Assembly: GCF_030124325.1 (NCBI RefSeq)
Contig: NZ_JASKLR010000001.1
Coordinates: 646,200 to 710,199 of the forward strand
From: Sinorhizobium sp. 8-89
Lineage (GTDB): Bacteria > Pseudomonadota > Alphaproteobacteria > Rhizobiales > Rhizobiaceae
Reading direction: 5' to 3'
Length of the DNA: 64,000 nucleotides
Part shown: positions 45,658-59,981 of the stretch, piece by piece
How positions within the stretch are numbered: position 1 is the first letter of the stretch
Layout of the letters: every line of letters starts with the position of its first letter
Program-made: the position numbers and the translations under genes
Notes under the pieces: generated by a model
Told to the model about the DNA's origin: nothing
Database searches by the model: none
What the model saw: the letters and a program-made list of their open reading frames with translations, nothing else

Positions 45658-46809
45658 TCAGCCGCCGATTTCCATCGCTTCGATCTTCTTGTCGACGAAG
45701 CGGAGGGCCACCTCGCCATTGATGAGCTTCAGCGCCGTTTCGCCGAAGAGCTCGCGCCGCCAGCCCTTCAGCGCCGCGACGTCGGCCTTTTCGCCTTCGG
45801 CTGCGATCCGGTCGAGGTCCTCGCTGTTAGCGATGATCTTGGCGGCGACGCCTTCCCTTTCGGCGATGAGCTTCAACAGTACCTTCAGCATCTCGCCCGC
45901 TGCCGCAGCGCCCTCGGGCGCATGGTTCTGGCGCGGCAGCCGCGGCAGTTCCGCTTTCGGAATCGCAAGTGCCTCGTTCACGGCCTCGACGACGGCCGTG
46001 CCTGCGCTGGAGCGTTCCCATCCCTTGGGGACGGTTCTGAGCCGTCCCAGCGCCTCGGCGTCCTTGGGCTGCTGCTGCGCGATCTCATAGATCGCATCGT
46101 CCTTGAGTATCCGTCCTCGCGGGACGTTGCGCGTGCGTGCCTCGCGTTCTCGCCAGGCCGCCACCTTCTGCAGCACCGCCAGTTCGATCGGCTTCTTGAC
46201 GCGCATCTTCAGCCGCTGCCACGCATTGTCCGGGTGGAGGTCATAGGTTTCCCGGCTCTCCAGGATCGCCATCTCCTCGGCCAGCCACGACGAGCGGCCC
46301 TCGCGCGCGAGCTCTGCTGTCAGATATTGGTAGATATCCCTCAGATGCGTGACGTCGGCGAGTGCGTAGTCGACCTGCTTGTCCGTGAGGGGTCGGCGGC
46401 TCCAATCGGTAAAGCGCGACGACTTGTCGATCTGCTCGTTCTTGATGCGGTTGACCAACTGGTCGTAGGAGACGCTGTCGCCGAAGCCGCAGACCATTGC
46501 CGCCACCTGGGTGTCGAAGAGCGGATGTGGAATAAGGTTGCCGAGATGATGAATGATCTCGATGTCCTGGCGGGCTGCGTGAAAGACCTTGACGACGTCC
46601 GAATTGCCCATGAGTTCGAAGAACGGCGAGAGGTCGATTCCAGGCGCCATCGGGTCCACGATGACGGCGAGGTCTGGGCTCGCCATCTGGATAAGGCAGA
46701 GCTCCGGCCAGAACGTTGTTTCGCGCAGGAATTCAGTGTCGATCGTAATATAGCTTGACTGGGCCAACTGTTTGCAGGCGGCCTCTAAATCTACTGTCGT
46801 TTGAATCAT
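45658..46809 (-). CDS. rnd: ribonuclease D
   Basis: 3'-5' exoribonuclease for tRNA maturation. 383 residues from ATG 46809 (MIQTTVDLEAACKQL); GTG 46824 adds five. DEDD motifs: YITIDTEFLRETTFWPEL (Asp-x-Glu), VFHAARQDIEIIHH, and the last Asp in VDYALADVTHLRDIY; HRDC domain near residues 210-290 (KVAAWREREARTRNVPRGRIL). Normal length for the alphaproteobacterial enzyme. Confidence 0.95.
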   Translation of the reverse strand: MIQTTVDLEAACKQLAQSSYITIDTEFLRETTFWPELCLIQMASPDLAVIVDPMAPGIDLSPFFELMGNSDVVKVFHAARQDIEIIHHLGNLIPHPLFDTQVAAMVCGFGDSVSYDQLVNRIKNEQIDKSSRFTDWSRRPLTDKQVDYALADVTHLRDIYQYLTAELAREGRSSWLAEEMAILESRETYDLHPDNAWQRLKMRVKKPIELAVLQKVAAWREREARTRNVPRGRILKDDAIYEIAQQQPKDAEALGRLRTVPKGWERSSAGTAVVEAVNEALAIPKAELPRLPRQNHAPEGAAAAGEMLKVLLKLIAEREGVAAKIIANSEDLDRIAAEGEKADVAALKGWRRELFGETALKLINGEVALRFVDKKIEAMEIGG

Positions 46810-46888
46810 CGGGTTTTTAATCACTGTGGCGGAAATGCGGCTTACCCTCTCGTGTATCGTTTCGCGGCTGCTGTCACAATCGAAATTG

Positions 46889-48292
46889 TCAGACCACCTT
46901 GAAATATCCGGTCATGCCGGTCTTCTGATGTTCGATGATGTGGCAGTGGATCACCCAATCGCCGGGGTTGTCCGCAACCAGCGCCACTTCCGCCTGTTCG
47001 TCCGGAAGGAGCAGGATAGTGTCCGTCGGCGGCGGCAGGAAGCTCCGCTTGTTGGAGGCGAGAATGCGGAAGCTCAGGCCGTGCAGATGGATCGGATGCG
47101 CGTGCGGCGTGCGATTGGAAATCTGCAGCACGTAGCTCCTGCCGAGCTTCAGTTCCTCGATCGGTGCGATCGGATCCGGCGTGTCTCCCGGCCACGGAAC
47201 CTTGTTGATTGCCCAGAAGGTATAGCCGAGCGAGCCGCAGATCGAGGCTGTCGCCTTGTGTTCGGCCGTCGCCGTCAGGTCGATCGGTATCCGTTTCGCC
47301 GTCGAAAGGTCGGCTTCCGCGATCGGATTGGCGGGCAGGGGAGCGATGTCGCGCAGGTCGCGCTTCAGCGAGGTTCCGGCCGCCCGGAACATTGCGATGG
47401 TCCAGGGCTGCGACCCGCGGAAATTGCCAAGCGTTGCTCCTTGGCCCTCGCCCTCCGGCATTCGGACGGCGAGATCGACGCGCTGCCCTGGTCCGATATC
47501 GATGCGATCGAGCGGGAAGGGATCTTCGACCGGATTGCCGTCTAGGGCGATTACCTTCGCCCCCGCGCCTTCGAGCGCCAGCGTGTAGATGCGCGTGACG
47601 TCGGTGGCGGCAATCCTCACCCGGACGAGACCGCCGGCGGGCGCCTCGACGACCGGTTCGCGGTGCCAGTTCGTCGTCCTCACCGTGCCATAGGTGCCAC
47701 CCCGCGCCGCATCGCGGGGCTTGAACGGATCGATGAACTTGCCGCCCGCGCCGAGCCGCCAGTCACGGAGATTAAGGACAATTTCGGCGTCGAAGGCAGG
47801 GTCCTCGGGGTTCTCGACCACGACAACGCCCGCTAGCCCCCGTCCAATCTGTGTGAGCGTGTTGCAATGCGGGTGGTACCAGAACGTGCCCGCATCGGGC
47901 GGCGTGAAGACATAGTCGAAAGTGTCACCGGGATAGACGTAGGGCTGGGTTATCTCCGGCACGCCGTCCATCGCATTGGCGATCCTCAAGCCGTGCCAAT
48001 GGACCGTGGTCGGTTCGTCGAGATGGTTCACCAGTCTCGCCGCGTAGGCTTCTCCCTTGCGCATTCTTAAGACTGGAGGCATGCCTCCGTGGGAGGTATC
48101 ATCGAGGCCATAGGTCATGATTTTCGGCGTCACGCCATCGGCTGAGATCCTCACATCAGCGAATTGCGCCCTCAGGATTTGCGGATCGGGTGAGGCGACG
48201 GCGCGTGCGGCAACGCCGGCACCCAAGGCGAAAGCGCCTCCGAGCGCGGCCGAGCCCTGGAGAAACGTTCGGCGGCTGAACATCGGTATCAT
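46889..48292 (-). CDS. multicopper oxidase, Tat-exported
   Basis: 467 residues. Twin-arginine signal SRRTFLQG with hydrophobic stretch to about residue 35. Copper motifs: VHWHGLR (98-102), FWYHPHCN (137-144), HPIHLHGLSF near 396, and the C-terminal HCHIIEHQKTGM (449-460) which carries the type 1/type 3 ligands. Periplasmic oxidase acting on copper, phenols or metals; CueO-like but no Met-rich region is visible. The start is ATG 48292 or ATG 48283. Confidence 0.92.
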   Translation of the reverse strand: MIPMFSRRTFLQGSAALGGAFALGAGVAARAVASPDPQILRAQFADVRISADGVTPKIMTYGLDDTSHGGMPPVLRMRKGEAYAARLVNHLDEPTTVHWHGLRIANAMDGVPEITQPYVYPGDTFDYVFTPPDAGTFWYHPHCNTLTQIGRGLAGVVVVENPEDPAFDAEIVLNLRDWRLGAGGKFIDPFKPRDAARGGTYGTVRTTNWHREPVVEAPAGGLVRVRIAATDVTRIYTLALEGAGAKVIALDGNPVEDPFPLDRIDIGPGQRVDLAVRMPEGEGQGATLGNFRGSQPWTIAMFRAAGTSLKRDLRDIAPLPANPIAEADLSTAKRIPIDLTATAEHKATASICGSLGYTFWAINKVPWPGDTPDPIAPIEELKLGRSYVLQISNRTPHAHPIHLHGLSFRILASNKRSFLPPPTDTILLLPDEQAEVALVADNPGDWVIHCHIIEHQKTGMTGYFKVV

Positions 48293-48387
48293 GACGTCCC
48301 GTGGTGCGGATAAGCGATCGGAGCGTTTCTAAACCTGATTTTCATAATCAGCAATTCGTCCAAAAGGTCATCTTGCCGCAGCTGTCG

Positions 48388-49626
48388 CTACGGCGCGTCC
48401 TCTCGCTGCTGACCGCCGGCAAGCTTGTTGAAGAAGGACGACGTGCGCAGGAGATTGCGAAACGGCAGCGCGCGCTCTTCTGCCGGGACCGGCCCGCGTG
48501 CCGTCATGCGCCGGAGCGTGTAGAGCATAAAAAGGGCGAGGATTGCGGCGGTATAGGTGAAGAGCGCCTGCGGTCCGAAGAGGTCGAGCATGAAGGAGGC
48601 GAAGAGTGGGCCGATGATCGCGCCGAGCGACCAGAAGAAGAGCATGCCTGCGGAGACCAGCGCATGCTGTCCCTCCGCCGCATGGTCGTTGGCATGCGCC
48701 GAACAGAGCGAGTAGAGCGGCATCGCGAAAGCGCCAAAGGCGAAGATGCCGGCAAAATTCAGCCACTCGTCGCTGCCCGCGCCGAAGGCGAGAAAAAGTC
48801 CGGCCAGAAGCGAGCCAAGCGTGGCGATCAGGATGATCAGGCGCCGGTCGACCTGGTCTGAATAGTGCCCGAGCGGATATTGCAGCACCACGCCGCCGAT
48901 GATGCCCGCGCTCATGAAGGTCGCGATCGCGGTGACGGAGAGGCCGATGCCCTGGGCATAGATCGGCCCCAGCGAGCGGAAGGCCGCGTTCGTAAGGCCG
49001 ACGACGATACAGCCGACCGTCGCGAGCGGCGAGATGTTCCACAGCGCCCTGACATCGAATCGGATCGCTTCGGGGGGCACGGGACTTGACCGGTCGGCAA
49101 AGGATATCGGCACGAGCGAGAGTGTCAGCGCCATCGAGATGATTGCGAAAAGCTCGAACCCGCCGATACCAACACCCGGAATCACATACTGTGCGGCGGT
49201 GACGGAGCCGAGGTCGACGAGCCGGTAAACGGAAAGCGTGCGTGCCCGGTTGGCGTTGGTGACGCTGGCGTTCAGCCAACTTTCAACGGTCGCAAAAAGG
49301 CTCGCGAAACAGATCCCGGCAAGAAGCCGCATCAGGAACCAGAACCACGGATCGATGAGCAGCACCATCGAGATCGCCGTCGCGGACGCGATTGCGGCCA
49401 TCGCCGAGAACGTGCGGATATGGCCGATTGCTCGAAGGATGCGGCTGACATAGATGCAGCCGATGGCAAAGCCGATATTGTAGCCGGCGCCGACAAGGCC
49501 GATCAGCGAGGTCGAGAATCCCTCATGGAGCGCGCGCAGCGAAATGAAAGTCCCCTGCAAACCGTTACCGCCGATGAGAATGCCTGCGGTGACGAGAAGC
49601 GGGATGAGCGGGCGGATCTGGGACAT
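48388..49626 (-). CDS. major facilitator superfamily transporter (YcaD-like)
   Basis: 412 residues with about twelve TM segments; N-terminal half begins PLIPLLVTAGILIGGNGLQGTF, and the central loop carries charged residues after the sixth helix. Pattern GHIRTFSAMAAIASA and GAGYNIGFAIGC fit MFS_1 members of the YcaD/YbfB class. The substrate is unknown. Encoded upstream of the multicopper oxidase, 95 nt gap; a joint function is speculative. Confidence 0.85.
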   Translation of the reverse strand: MSQIRPLIPLLVTAGILIGGNGLQGTFISLRALHEGFSTSLIGLVGAGYNIGFAIGCIYVSRILRAIGHIRTFSAMAAIASATAISMVLLIDPWFWFLMRLLAGICFASLFATVESWLNASVTNANRARTLSVYRLVDLGSVTAAQYVIPGVGIGGFELFAIISMALTLSLVPISFADRSSPVPPEAIRFDVRALWNISPLATVGCIVVGLTNAAFRSLGPIYAQGIGLSVTAIATFMSAGIIGGVVLQYPLGHYSDQVDRRLIILIATLGSLLAGLFLAFGAGSDEWLNFAGIFAFGAFAMPLYSLCSAHANDHAAEGQHALVSAGMLFFWSLGAIIGPLFASFMLDLFGPQALFTYTAAILALFMLYTLRRMTARGPVPAEERALPFRNLLRTSSFFNKLAGGQQREDAP

Positions 49627-49926
49627 TGGGGGCTGGAAGCATCCGGATGGCGGCCGCGACTTAAAGGGAAATACCGGCTTGCTCCTTGTTTAGCGGCGGT
49701 TTGCAGCCAGGGACAGTAGCAATTTGTGGCCTTTTGCCTTCTTTTTGCGCCACATGGCTCGCAAAGCTCACTACAACAGGGGAGCGGCCGTTCATGACTG
49801 TTGTCGCCGCAACACACGTCGCGGCCTTGACAAAACCGGCGCATCATGCGCTTTTCCGCCCGATTTTGACCATGCCGCGCGCCGTAAGCGAGCCTGCGTG
49901 GTTTTCTGCAATTCCAGGATTAGACG
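49627..49926 (+). promoter_or_regulatory. divergent region MFS / aspS with candidate -35 box
   Basis: 300 nt. CTTGAC at 49826-49831 is an exact match to the rhizobial -35; the 17-18 nt downstream position has a poor T-rich -10 (CGCTTTTCC). The transcript leader of aspS would then be about 65 nt. A homologous gene or ribosome-associated leader (T-box) is not seen. Confidence 0.3.
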
Positions 49927-51714
49927 ATGCACCGTTACCGCAGCCACACCTGTGCCGCTCTCCGCAAGTCGGATGTCGACTCCACCGTTCGCCTCTCCGG
50001 CTGGGTTCACCGCGTCCGCGATCATGGCGGCGTGCTGTTCATCGACCTGCGCGATCACTATGGCATGACCCAGGTCGTCGCCGACCCGGATTCTCCGGCC
50101 TTCAAGACGGCCGAAACCGTGCGTGGCGAATGGGTTATTCGCATCGACGGAACGGTGAAGGCCCGCACCGACGAAACCGTCAACAAGAACATGCCTACTG
50201 GCGAAATCGAGCTCTATGCCCGCGAGATCGAGGTTCTGTCTGCGGCCAAGGAACTGCCGCTGCCGGTCTTCGGCGAGCCGGATTATCCGGAAGATGTGCG
50301 CCTGAAATATCGCTTCCTGGACCTCCGCCGCGAGACGCTGCATCGCAACATCGTCAAGCGCACCGAGATCATTTCGGCCATGCGCCGGGGCATGAGCGAG
50401 ATCGGCTTCACCGAGTATACGACGCCGATCCTGACGGCGTCGTCGCCGGAAGGCGCGCGTGACTTCCTGGTGCCGAGCCGCATTCATCCGGGGAACTTTT
50501 ACGCGCTGCCGCAGGCGCCGCAGCAGTATAAGCAGCTTCTGATGGTCGCAGGCTTCGACCGTTATTTCCAGATCGCTCCCTGCTTCCGCGACGAGGATCC
50601 GCGCGCCGACCGGCTGCCGGGCGAGTTCTACCAGCTCGACATCGAAATGAGCTTCGTCGAGCAGGAAGACGTATGGGACACGATGGAGCCGATGATCCGA
50701 GCCATCTTCACGGATTTCGCCGGCGGTAAGCCTGTGACCGAAAAGTTCCCGCGCATTCCCTATGACACGGCGATCCGCAAGTATGGTTCCGACAAGCCGG
50801 ACCTCAGGAACCCGATCGAGATGCAGAGCGTGACCGAGCACTTCGCCGGTTCGGGCTTCAAGGTTTTCGCCAACATGATCGCGTCCAACCCGCGGGTCGA
50901 GGTCTGGGCGATCCCCGCCAAGACCGGTGGTTCGAGGGCGTTCTGCGACCGCATGAACGCCTGGGCCCAGAGCCAGGGCCAGCCGGGCCTCGGATATATC
51001 TTCTGGCGCAAGGAGGGCGAAAGGCTCGAAGGCGCCGGTCCGCTTGCCAAGAACGTCGGCGAGGAACGCACCGAGGCGATCCGGACGCAGCTTGGTCTCG
51101 AGGACGGTGATGCCTGCTTCTTCGTCGCCGGCGAGCCCGCCAAGTTCTACAAGTTTGCCGGCGAAGCCCGGACGAAGGCCGGCGAGGAACTGAATCTCGT
51201 CGACCGCGACCGCTTCGAGCTGTGTTGGATTGTCGACTTCCCGTTCTACGAATGGTTGGAAGAAGAGAAGAAGATCGATTTCGCTCACAACCCCTTCTCG
51301 ATGCCGCAGGGTGGTCTGGAGGCATTGAACGGCGACGATCCGCTCTCCATCAAGGCCTACCAGTACGACATGGTCTGCAACGGCTTCGAGATTGCGTCCG
51401 GATCGATCCGTAACCAATTGCCAGAACTGATGGTCAAGGCCTTCGAGTTGACGGGCAAATCCCAGCAGGAAGTCGAGGAGCAGTTCGGCGGTCTCTACCG
51501 TGCCTTCCAGTACGGTGCTCCGCCACACGGCGGTATGGCGTTCGGCATCGACCGCATCGTCATGCTCCTGGTCGGCGCCAAGAACCTGCGCGAGATCTCG
51601 CTCTTCCCGATGAACCAGCAGGCCGTCGACCTCCTGATGGGTGCGCCGTCGCCGGCGACAGCCGCGCAACTGCGTGAACTGGCGATCCGTCCGATCCCGC
51701 AGAAGAAAGATTGA
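49927..51714 (+). CDS. aspS: aspartyl-tRNA synthetase
   Basis: 595 residues, class II bacterial type. N-terminal OB-fold anticodon domain ([23 protein letters not shown]), catalytic core motif 2 [23 protein letters not shown] insertion domain in the middle, and motif 3 [14 protein letters not shown] near the end. In alphaproteobacteria this enzyme may be non-discriminating (Asp and Asn), which can be decided only by residues and the presence of AsnRS/GatCAB. Terminator follows at 51735. Confidence 0.97.
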   Translation: MHRYRSHTCAALRKSDVDSTVRLSGWVHRVRDHGGVLFIDLRDHYGMTQVVADPDSPAFKTAETVRGEWVIRIDGTVKARTDETVNKNMPTGEIELYAREIEVLSAAKELPLPVFGEPDYPEDVRLKYRFLDLRRETLHRNIVKRTEIISAMRRGMSEIGFTEYTTPILTASSPEGARDFLVPSRIHPGNFYALPQAPQQYKQLLMVAGFDRYFQIAPCFRDEDPRADRLPGEFYQLDIEMSFVEQEDVWDTMEPMIRAIFTDFAGGKPVTEKFPRIPYDTAIRKYGSDKPDLRNPIEMQSVTEHFAGSGFKVFANMIASNPRVEVWAIPAKTGGSRAFCDRMNAWAQSQGQPGLGYIFWRKEGERLEGAGPLAKNVGEERTEAIRTQLGLEDGDACFFVAGEPAKFYKFAGEARTKAGEELNLVDRDRFELCWIVDFPFYEWLEEEKKIDFAHNPFSMPQGGLEALNGDDPLSIKAYQYDMVCNGFEIASGSIRNQLPELMVKAFELTGKSQQEVEEQFGGLYRAFQYGAPPHGGMAFGIDRIVMLLVGAKNLREISLFPMNQQAVDLLMGAPSPATAAQLRELAIRPIPQKKD

Positions 51715-51734
51715 GGTTTTCAAGGGATGAAAAT

Positions 51735-51763
51735 AACCCGGCGGTCTCTATCGCCGGTTTTTT
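51735..51763 (+). terminator. aspS intrinsic terminator
   Basis: A stem of AACCCGGCG against CGCCGGTT (one bulge) with an 8-nt loop is followed by a run of Ts. Confidence 0.8.
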
Positions 51764-51903
51764 ATGGTGGAGCAAACATCCATTGATGCTTGCACCAGCT
51801 TCCTGCAGTCAGCTGCACGGTCCCGTTGCCGCCTTGACAGGATTTCCTTCAAGGCGTTTCCTTTCTCCGCTGCCCTGTCGCAGCGTATTGGATGGAGGGG
51901 ACG

Positions 51904-52284
51904 ATGGCGAAGAACGTCAAGGACCTGCTCGCGGAAGCAAATAGCGCGGTCCAAAAATTATCTCCCACCGAGGCCGCCGAGAAGATGCGCTCTGGTGATG
52001 TGCTCATTGTGGACGTCCGCGATCCGACGGAAGTCCAGCAAACCGGCAAGATCAAGGGTGCGGTGAACGTGTCGCGGGGAATGCTGGAATTTCGCGCAGA
52101 CCCGGAGAGCCAATACCACAACCCCGCCTTCCAAAAGGACAAGACGGTCCTTCTCCATTGTGCATCCGGCGGCCGTTCGGCCCTAGCGGGCAAAACGCTT
52201 CAGGACATGGGCTATACGGCCGTATTCAACATCGGCGGCTTCAAGGAACTGGTCGAGGCGGGTATCGACACGGAGCCCGCTTGA
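51904..52284 (+). CDS. rhodanese-like domain protein
   Basis: 126 residues from ATG 51904 (GGAGGGG immediately upstream). A single rhodanese domain with active-site Cys in LLHCASGGRSA (near residue 86) and the usual VDVRDPTEVQQTGKI. Sulfurtransferase or persulfide carrier role in the cytoplasm; the partner is unknown. CTTGAC at 51833 suggests its own promoter. Confidence 0.9.
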   Translation: MAKNVKDLLAEANSAVQKLSPTEAAEKMRSGDVLIVDVRDPTEVQQTGKIKGAVNVSRGMLEFRADPESQYHNPAFQKDKTVLLHCASGGRSALAGKTLQDMGYTAVFNIGGFKELVEAGIDTEPA

Positions 52285-52400
52285 GGCGCGTCAACCGATA
52301 AACAGCACAGATTGAGGCTCCGTCGGGAGCGCTGCACCTCGGTACTGACGGCGCTGGGACGCGGCTGCGCCCCAGCGCTTCTGAGCGGCGGGGCGGCGTC

Positions 52401-54083
<1,683 letters not shown>

Positions 54084-54137
54084 TCACCGTTGTCATCAAA
54101 TCTTCGACGTCCTTGCCTCTTTTCAGACGCCCAAAAT

Positions 54138-54207
54138 GTCGTTGCAGCGCTTTCAGTTGCTGCATGTTTTTGTGCCTAAATCGGCTCCGATTCAGGGAAA
54201 CATGCAG
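54138..54207 (+). repeat. short palindromic rhizobial repeat, copy B
   Basis: Begins GTCGTTGCAG, passes CTGCATGTTTTTGTGCCTAAATCG, then CGATTCAGG and ends ATGCAG. The core CCTAAATCG/CGATTCAGG can form a hairpin. It sits between groEL and the small acidic ORF, so within the putative transcript of both. Confidence 0.8.
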
Positions 54208-54247
54208 CAGGGAGCATGCCGCTCCCTGCAAGGGCCGGTCTGTCGTT

Positions 54248-54469
54248 TCACTCTTCTTCGTCTTCTTCAGGTGTCAGAATGTCGATCAAGGCTGCGACGC
54301 GGCCGGCCGGAAGATGACGGCCTTCGCCGATCAGAGCCTCATCATTGTTGACCCAAGCAATTGCCTCGGCGAGTTCGCTCGCTGTTGCGCCGGTGGCAAG
54401 AAGCTCGGCCATTAGCGTTTCGTCGACGGGGCCGAGGATGGCGGTGATATCCGAATGCTTCAGTCCCAT
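54248..54469 (-). CDS. small acidic protein upstream of groEL
   Basis: 73 residues from ATG 54469, preceded by AGGAGGACGC. Predicted helical, no signal or membrane segment; composition rich in Ala, Leu and acidic residues and ending in EEDEEE. Starts MGLKHSDITAILGPVD, then ELLATGATASELAEAIAWVNND. Family unknown. Transcribed toward groEL with a 218-nt gap that contains repeat copy B. Confidence 0.7.
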   Translation of the reverse strand: MGLKHSDITAILGPVDETLMAELLATGATASELAEAIAWVNNDEALIGEGRHLPAGRVAALIDILTPEEDEEE

Positions 54470-54581
54470 AGCGTCCTCCTTCCGCTCATCGGTCGGGAAT
54501 GCGCAATTGTCGGCAACCATTAGATAGGCGACCGGCTCCGAGCATCAAGCAGTGGATCATATCACTAATCAAACGGGATAG

Positions 54582-54609
54582 AAAAAGCCCGGAGGTGGAC
54601 CGCCGGGCT
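54582..54609 (-). terminator. terminator of the exported protein gene 54650-55843
   Basis: AGCCCGG (54586-54592) and CCGGGCT (54603-54609) form the stem; on the minus strand it is followed by TTTTT (54586-54582). Confidence 0.75.
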
Positions 54610-54649
54610 CCATGCGATTTGAGGTTCCCGCTGGCGAACGTCCTGCCGC

Positions 54650-55843
54650 TCAGTCGTTCGCCGTCACTTTCACCCCTAGGACCGAAGGAATCGTGTTCGG
54701 CGCGCCCATGGCCGCTCCCATGATCATCGGGAAGGGAACGGGCTTTTCGGGCTGGGCGCTGATCGTCAGACTCTTCGGTCCGTCGAGATAGGCGTTGACG
54801 GCGGCGGAAACCTGATTCTGCAGCTCCGGCACGTTGAGCTGCGCCATCATGATCGGCACCAGGCCCTTGAGCGACTGTGCCAATTGATCGCCGCTGACGC
54901 CCTGCTGGCTGCCGGCGTAGTCGAGCGCCTTCTTGGTGATCGAAGCATCGTCGAAACGGATCGAGGCGCTGTTGAACGTGAGCTGCTGCATGAGGCCCAT
55001 CATTGCGAGTCCCATCGCCTGGTTGGCCTCTTCCTTGTTCGGGTTGGCCTCCATGGCTTTTGTCGCTTCCTGCAGCGACCTCATGAACTGCAGCGTATAC
55101 CCGGAAAAGTCCATGGCAATGTTCAGCCGGCCGACATTCTTGAAGTCAAAGGCGTATTCATCGAGGGCGACGTTGCCGCTCTGCAGTTCCCAACTGCCCT
55201 TCATGGTGACTTCGCCGTCGAGCGTGGTCAGCCCGAGCTTTTCGATCGCCTCTTTTGCCTTGGCGTCGTCGACGTCCGAGAGATCGGCTTTAAGCCCGGC
55301 CAGCGTTGCGTCGAAGTCGAAGCCGGCATCATTTTCCTGCCGCGTCAGATTGGCTTCCGTGCTTTCGGCCGTGAAGACGTCCTTGCCTTTGACATTGACC
55401 ACGATCGGTCCTGTTCCCGCCGTTTCGTAAAGCAGAATGTCGTTGATCGTGTCGCCGGCCGGATTGCCGGGGATCGACAGACCGCCGATCGACAGGTCCT
55501 TGGCGGAGAAGCTTGAGCCCTCGGCGCTGACATCGATATCGGGGAAGGTGACGGTTTCGGAGTAATAGCCTCCATTCTCGTTTTCCTCGACGCCTTCGAA
55601 GGTGACATCGCCGATGACGACCGTTTCTCCGGGGTTTGCAGCCGTCTGCAGTTTGACACCGGTCACCGTCACCACGTCGCCGTTCACATCCGCCTTGTCG
55701 AAGAGGATCGAGGAGCCGTTGGTAGACAGAGCCGCATCAAGCTTCTTCATCATGTCGGCGCCGTCGAGCGCGAAGGCCGGGCCGGCGAGTGTGAGAAAGG
55801 CTGCGCCCGCCATCATCAGGCGGATCTTGCGCGTATGCGTCAT
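54650..55843 (-). CDS. exported protein of unknown function
   Basis: 397 residues, family not recognised. Signal peptide with core MMAGAAFLTLAGPAFA, cleavage near AFA-LD. The mature region reads as repeated beta strands with hydrophilic turns (VTVTGVKLQTAANPGE; VTFEGVEENENGG; DLSIGGLSIPG), then an alpha-helical C-terminal third (YTLQFMRSLQEATKAME). AAGGAAC lies upstream of the ATG. It is divergent from parC with a 409-nt gap, and the terminator follows. A periplasmic or outer-membrane role is likely. Confidence 0.75.
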   Translation of the reverse strand: MTHTRKIRLMMAGAAFLTLAGPAFALDGADMMKKLDAALSTNGSSILFDKADVNGDVVTVTGVKLQTAANPGETVVIGDVTFEGVEENENGGYYSETVTFPDIDVSAEGSSFSAKDLSIGGLSIPGNPAGDTINDILLYETAGTGPIVVNVKGKDVFTAESTEANLTRQENDAGFDFDATLAGLKADLSDVDDAKAKEAIEKLGLTTLDGEVTMKGSWELQSGNVALDEYAFDFKNVGRLNIAMDFSGYTLQFMRSLQEATKAMEANPNKEEANQAMGLAMMGLMQQLTFNSASIRFDDASITKKALDYAGSQQGVSGDQLAQSLKGLVPIMMAQLNVPELQNQVSAAVNAYLDGPKSLTISAQPEKPVPFPMIMGAAMGAPNTIPSVLGVKVTAND

Positions 55844-58529
<2,686 letters not shown>

Positions 58530-58561
58530 TCTACAGCGTGTGCGCCCCCAGGCGTGGAAAG

Positions 58562-58631
58562 GTCGCTGTAGCAGTTTGAATTGCTGTATGTTTTGCCCTT
58601 AAATCGACTTCGATTTTAAGGAAACATGCAG
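58562..58631 (+). repeat. short palindromic rhizobial repeat, copy C
   Basis: Begins GTCGCTGTAGCAG, passes CTGTATGTTTTGCCCTTAAATCG, then CGATTTTAAGG and ends ATGCAG. The core CTTAAATCG/CGATTTTAAG pairs as a hairpin. It lies between parC and the ArsR gene. Confidence 0.8.
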
Positions 58632-58695
58632 TGGAAGGTATCGCTGGTGCGATTGCCCTCGTGGTTCAATGGTCCTCTCCAGAGGGGTGAATGTC

Positions 58696-59025
58696 ATGGC
58701 CTCTGCTCTTGACGAGACCTTGCTGGCTATCGCCGATCCGATGCGTCGCCGCATATTCGAGGTCCTGTTTGCGGGCGCGACACGTGTCGGGGAGATCGCT
58801 GCTGCCCTCGGTGTCGACGGGGATGCGCTTTCAAAGCATCTTGCCGTCATGGAATGCGCCGGGCTGATCGTTCGGCAACGGGGGGAAGACGGGGAAATTG
58901 TCACCGCCAATCCGGCGCCTCTCGAGATTGCTGCAAAGTGGATCAATACCAACCGCGAACTCTGGACGATGCGCTCGCAGATGCAGGATTCTTCGCACGA
59001 ACCCGGACCGGTCGAGAGGCCGTAA
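58696..59025 (+). CDS. ArsR-family helix-turn-helix regulator
   Basis: 109 residues from ATG 58696, with GAGGGGTGA upstream. Winged helix-turn-helix of the ArsR/SmtB class: LLAIADPMRRRIFEVLF, then VGEIAAALGVDGDALSKHLAVME as recognition helices and QRGEDGEIVTANPAPL wing. No metal-binding cysteine pair, so it likely responds to a non-metal signal. Target unknown; the next gene is convergent. Confidence 0.85.
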   Translation: MASALDETLLAIADPMRRRIFEVLFAGATRVGEIAAALGVDGDALSKHLAVMECAGLIVRQRGEDGEIVTANPAPLEIAAKWINTNRELWTMRSQMQDSSHEPGPVERP

Positions 59026-59075
59026 CTGGACGGAAAGCCGTTCCGCACTTTTCCTGCAATTGCTCTGACCGGCGC

Positions 59076-59978
59076 CTATCCCAGCTCCGGACAAGGCGTC
59101 TGCGCCTCCATCGCCTTGTGACGCATCTGCCAGAACGAATGGCCGATCAACGCAAGGATGAGGATGGCTCCTCCAACGAGCGTCTGCGTCGTCGGCGTTT
59201 CCGAAAAGACGATCCATACCCAGATCGGGGCGAGGATCGTCTCCAGCAGATAGAACATGCCGACCTCCGGCGCGGAAAGATAGCGCGGGCCCGTCGCCAG
59301 ACAGAAGAAGGCTAGGGGGATCATTATTAGGCCGTTGAAGAGAATGTAGCCGGGTTCCGCGATCGAGATGCCGCTCGTCGGTAAAAGCGCGAAGGCGGCG
59401 ATGGCCGGGAAGATCGCGGTCGTCAGCGGCACCAGCGCCATGTCCCGACCGCTCTTGCGGCTGATGGTGATCGCGCTCGCCAGCAGGAAAGCCGAGCACC
59501 CGGCCATCGCGTCGCCGAAGAGATGTCCGCTTTCGAGCCCGTCCTGCACGATCACCCCAACCCCGAAAACCATGATCGCCATGGTCAACAGCGTGGCATT
59601 CGAGGGCCGTTCCTTCAGGAAGATCCAGGAGAGGATCGCCGCGAACATCGACGTGAAGGCCAGCACGAAGACGACGTTCGCCGTCGATGTGTTGAACACC
59701 GCGAGCAGGAAGGTGAAGGAGTTGATGCCGTAGAAAAGACCGGCGATCAGGCCGGCCTTCCCGGGGATCAAGGAAACGCGGCGACCGAGCACGCGATTGA
59801 GCACGAACCAGGCGGCAAGGGCGACGAGGAAGGTTGAAAGGCTGCGTACGGCGAGAATCGACCAGACCTCGCCGTTCGCCGAACGGATGAGCGGAATGTC
59901 GAATGAAAGGGCGAGGCCGCCGAGGCCGGTGATGGCAAGGCCGCGCCGGTGCCGGGCGGCGTCAGGGGAAGGGGTCAA
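59076..59978 (-). CDS. EamA-family (DMT) transporter
   Basis: 300 residues with ten predicted TM helices and two EamA repeats (residues about 10-145 and 155-290). Typical signatures SFTFLLAVFNTSTANVVFVLAF and FYLLETILAPIWVWIVFSETPT. Substrate unknown, such as a metabolite exporter. It is separated from bpt by 3 nt, so it is translated from the same transcript. Confidence 0.9.
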   Translation of the reverse strand: MTPSPDAARHRRGLAITGLGGLALSFDIPLIRSANGEVWSILAVRSLSTFLVALAAWFVLNRVLGRRVSLIPGKAGLIAGLFYGINSFTFLLAVFNTSTANVVFVLAFTSMFAAILSWIFLKERPSNATLLTMAIMVFGVGVIVQDGLESGHLFGDAMAGCSAFLLASAITISRKSGRDMALVPLTTAIFPAIAAFALLPTSGISIAEPGYILFNGLIMIPLAFFCLATGPRYLSAPEVGMFYLLETILAPIWVWIVFSETPTTQTLVGGAILILALIGHSFWQMRHKAMEAQTPCPELG

Positions 59979-59981
59979 TTC

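Noticed and set aside
46889-49626. Copper-export island formed by multicopper oxidase and MFS gene
   Set aside because: No copper ATPase, Met-rich chaperone or metal regulator is adjacent; only the shared strand supports it.
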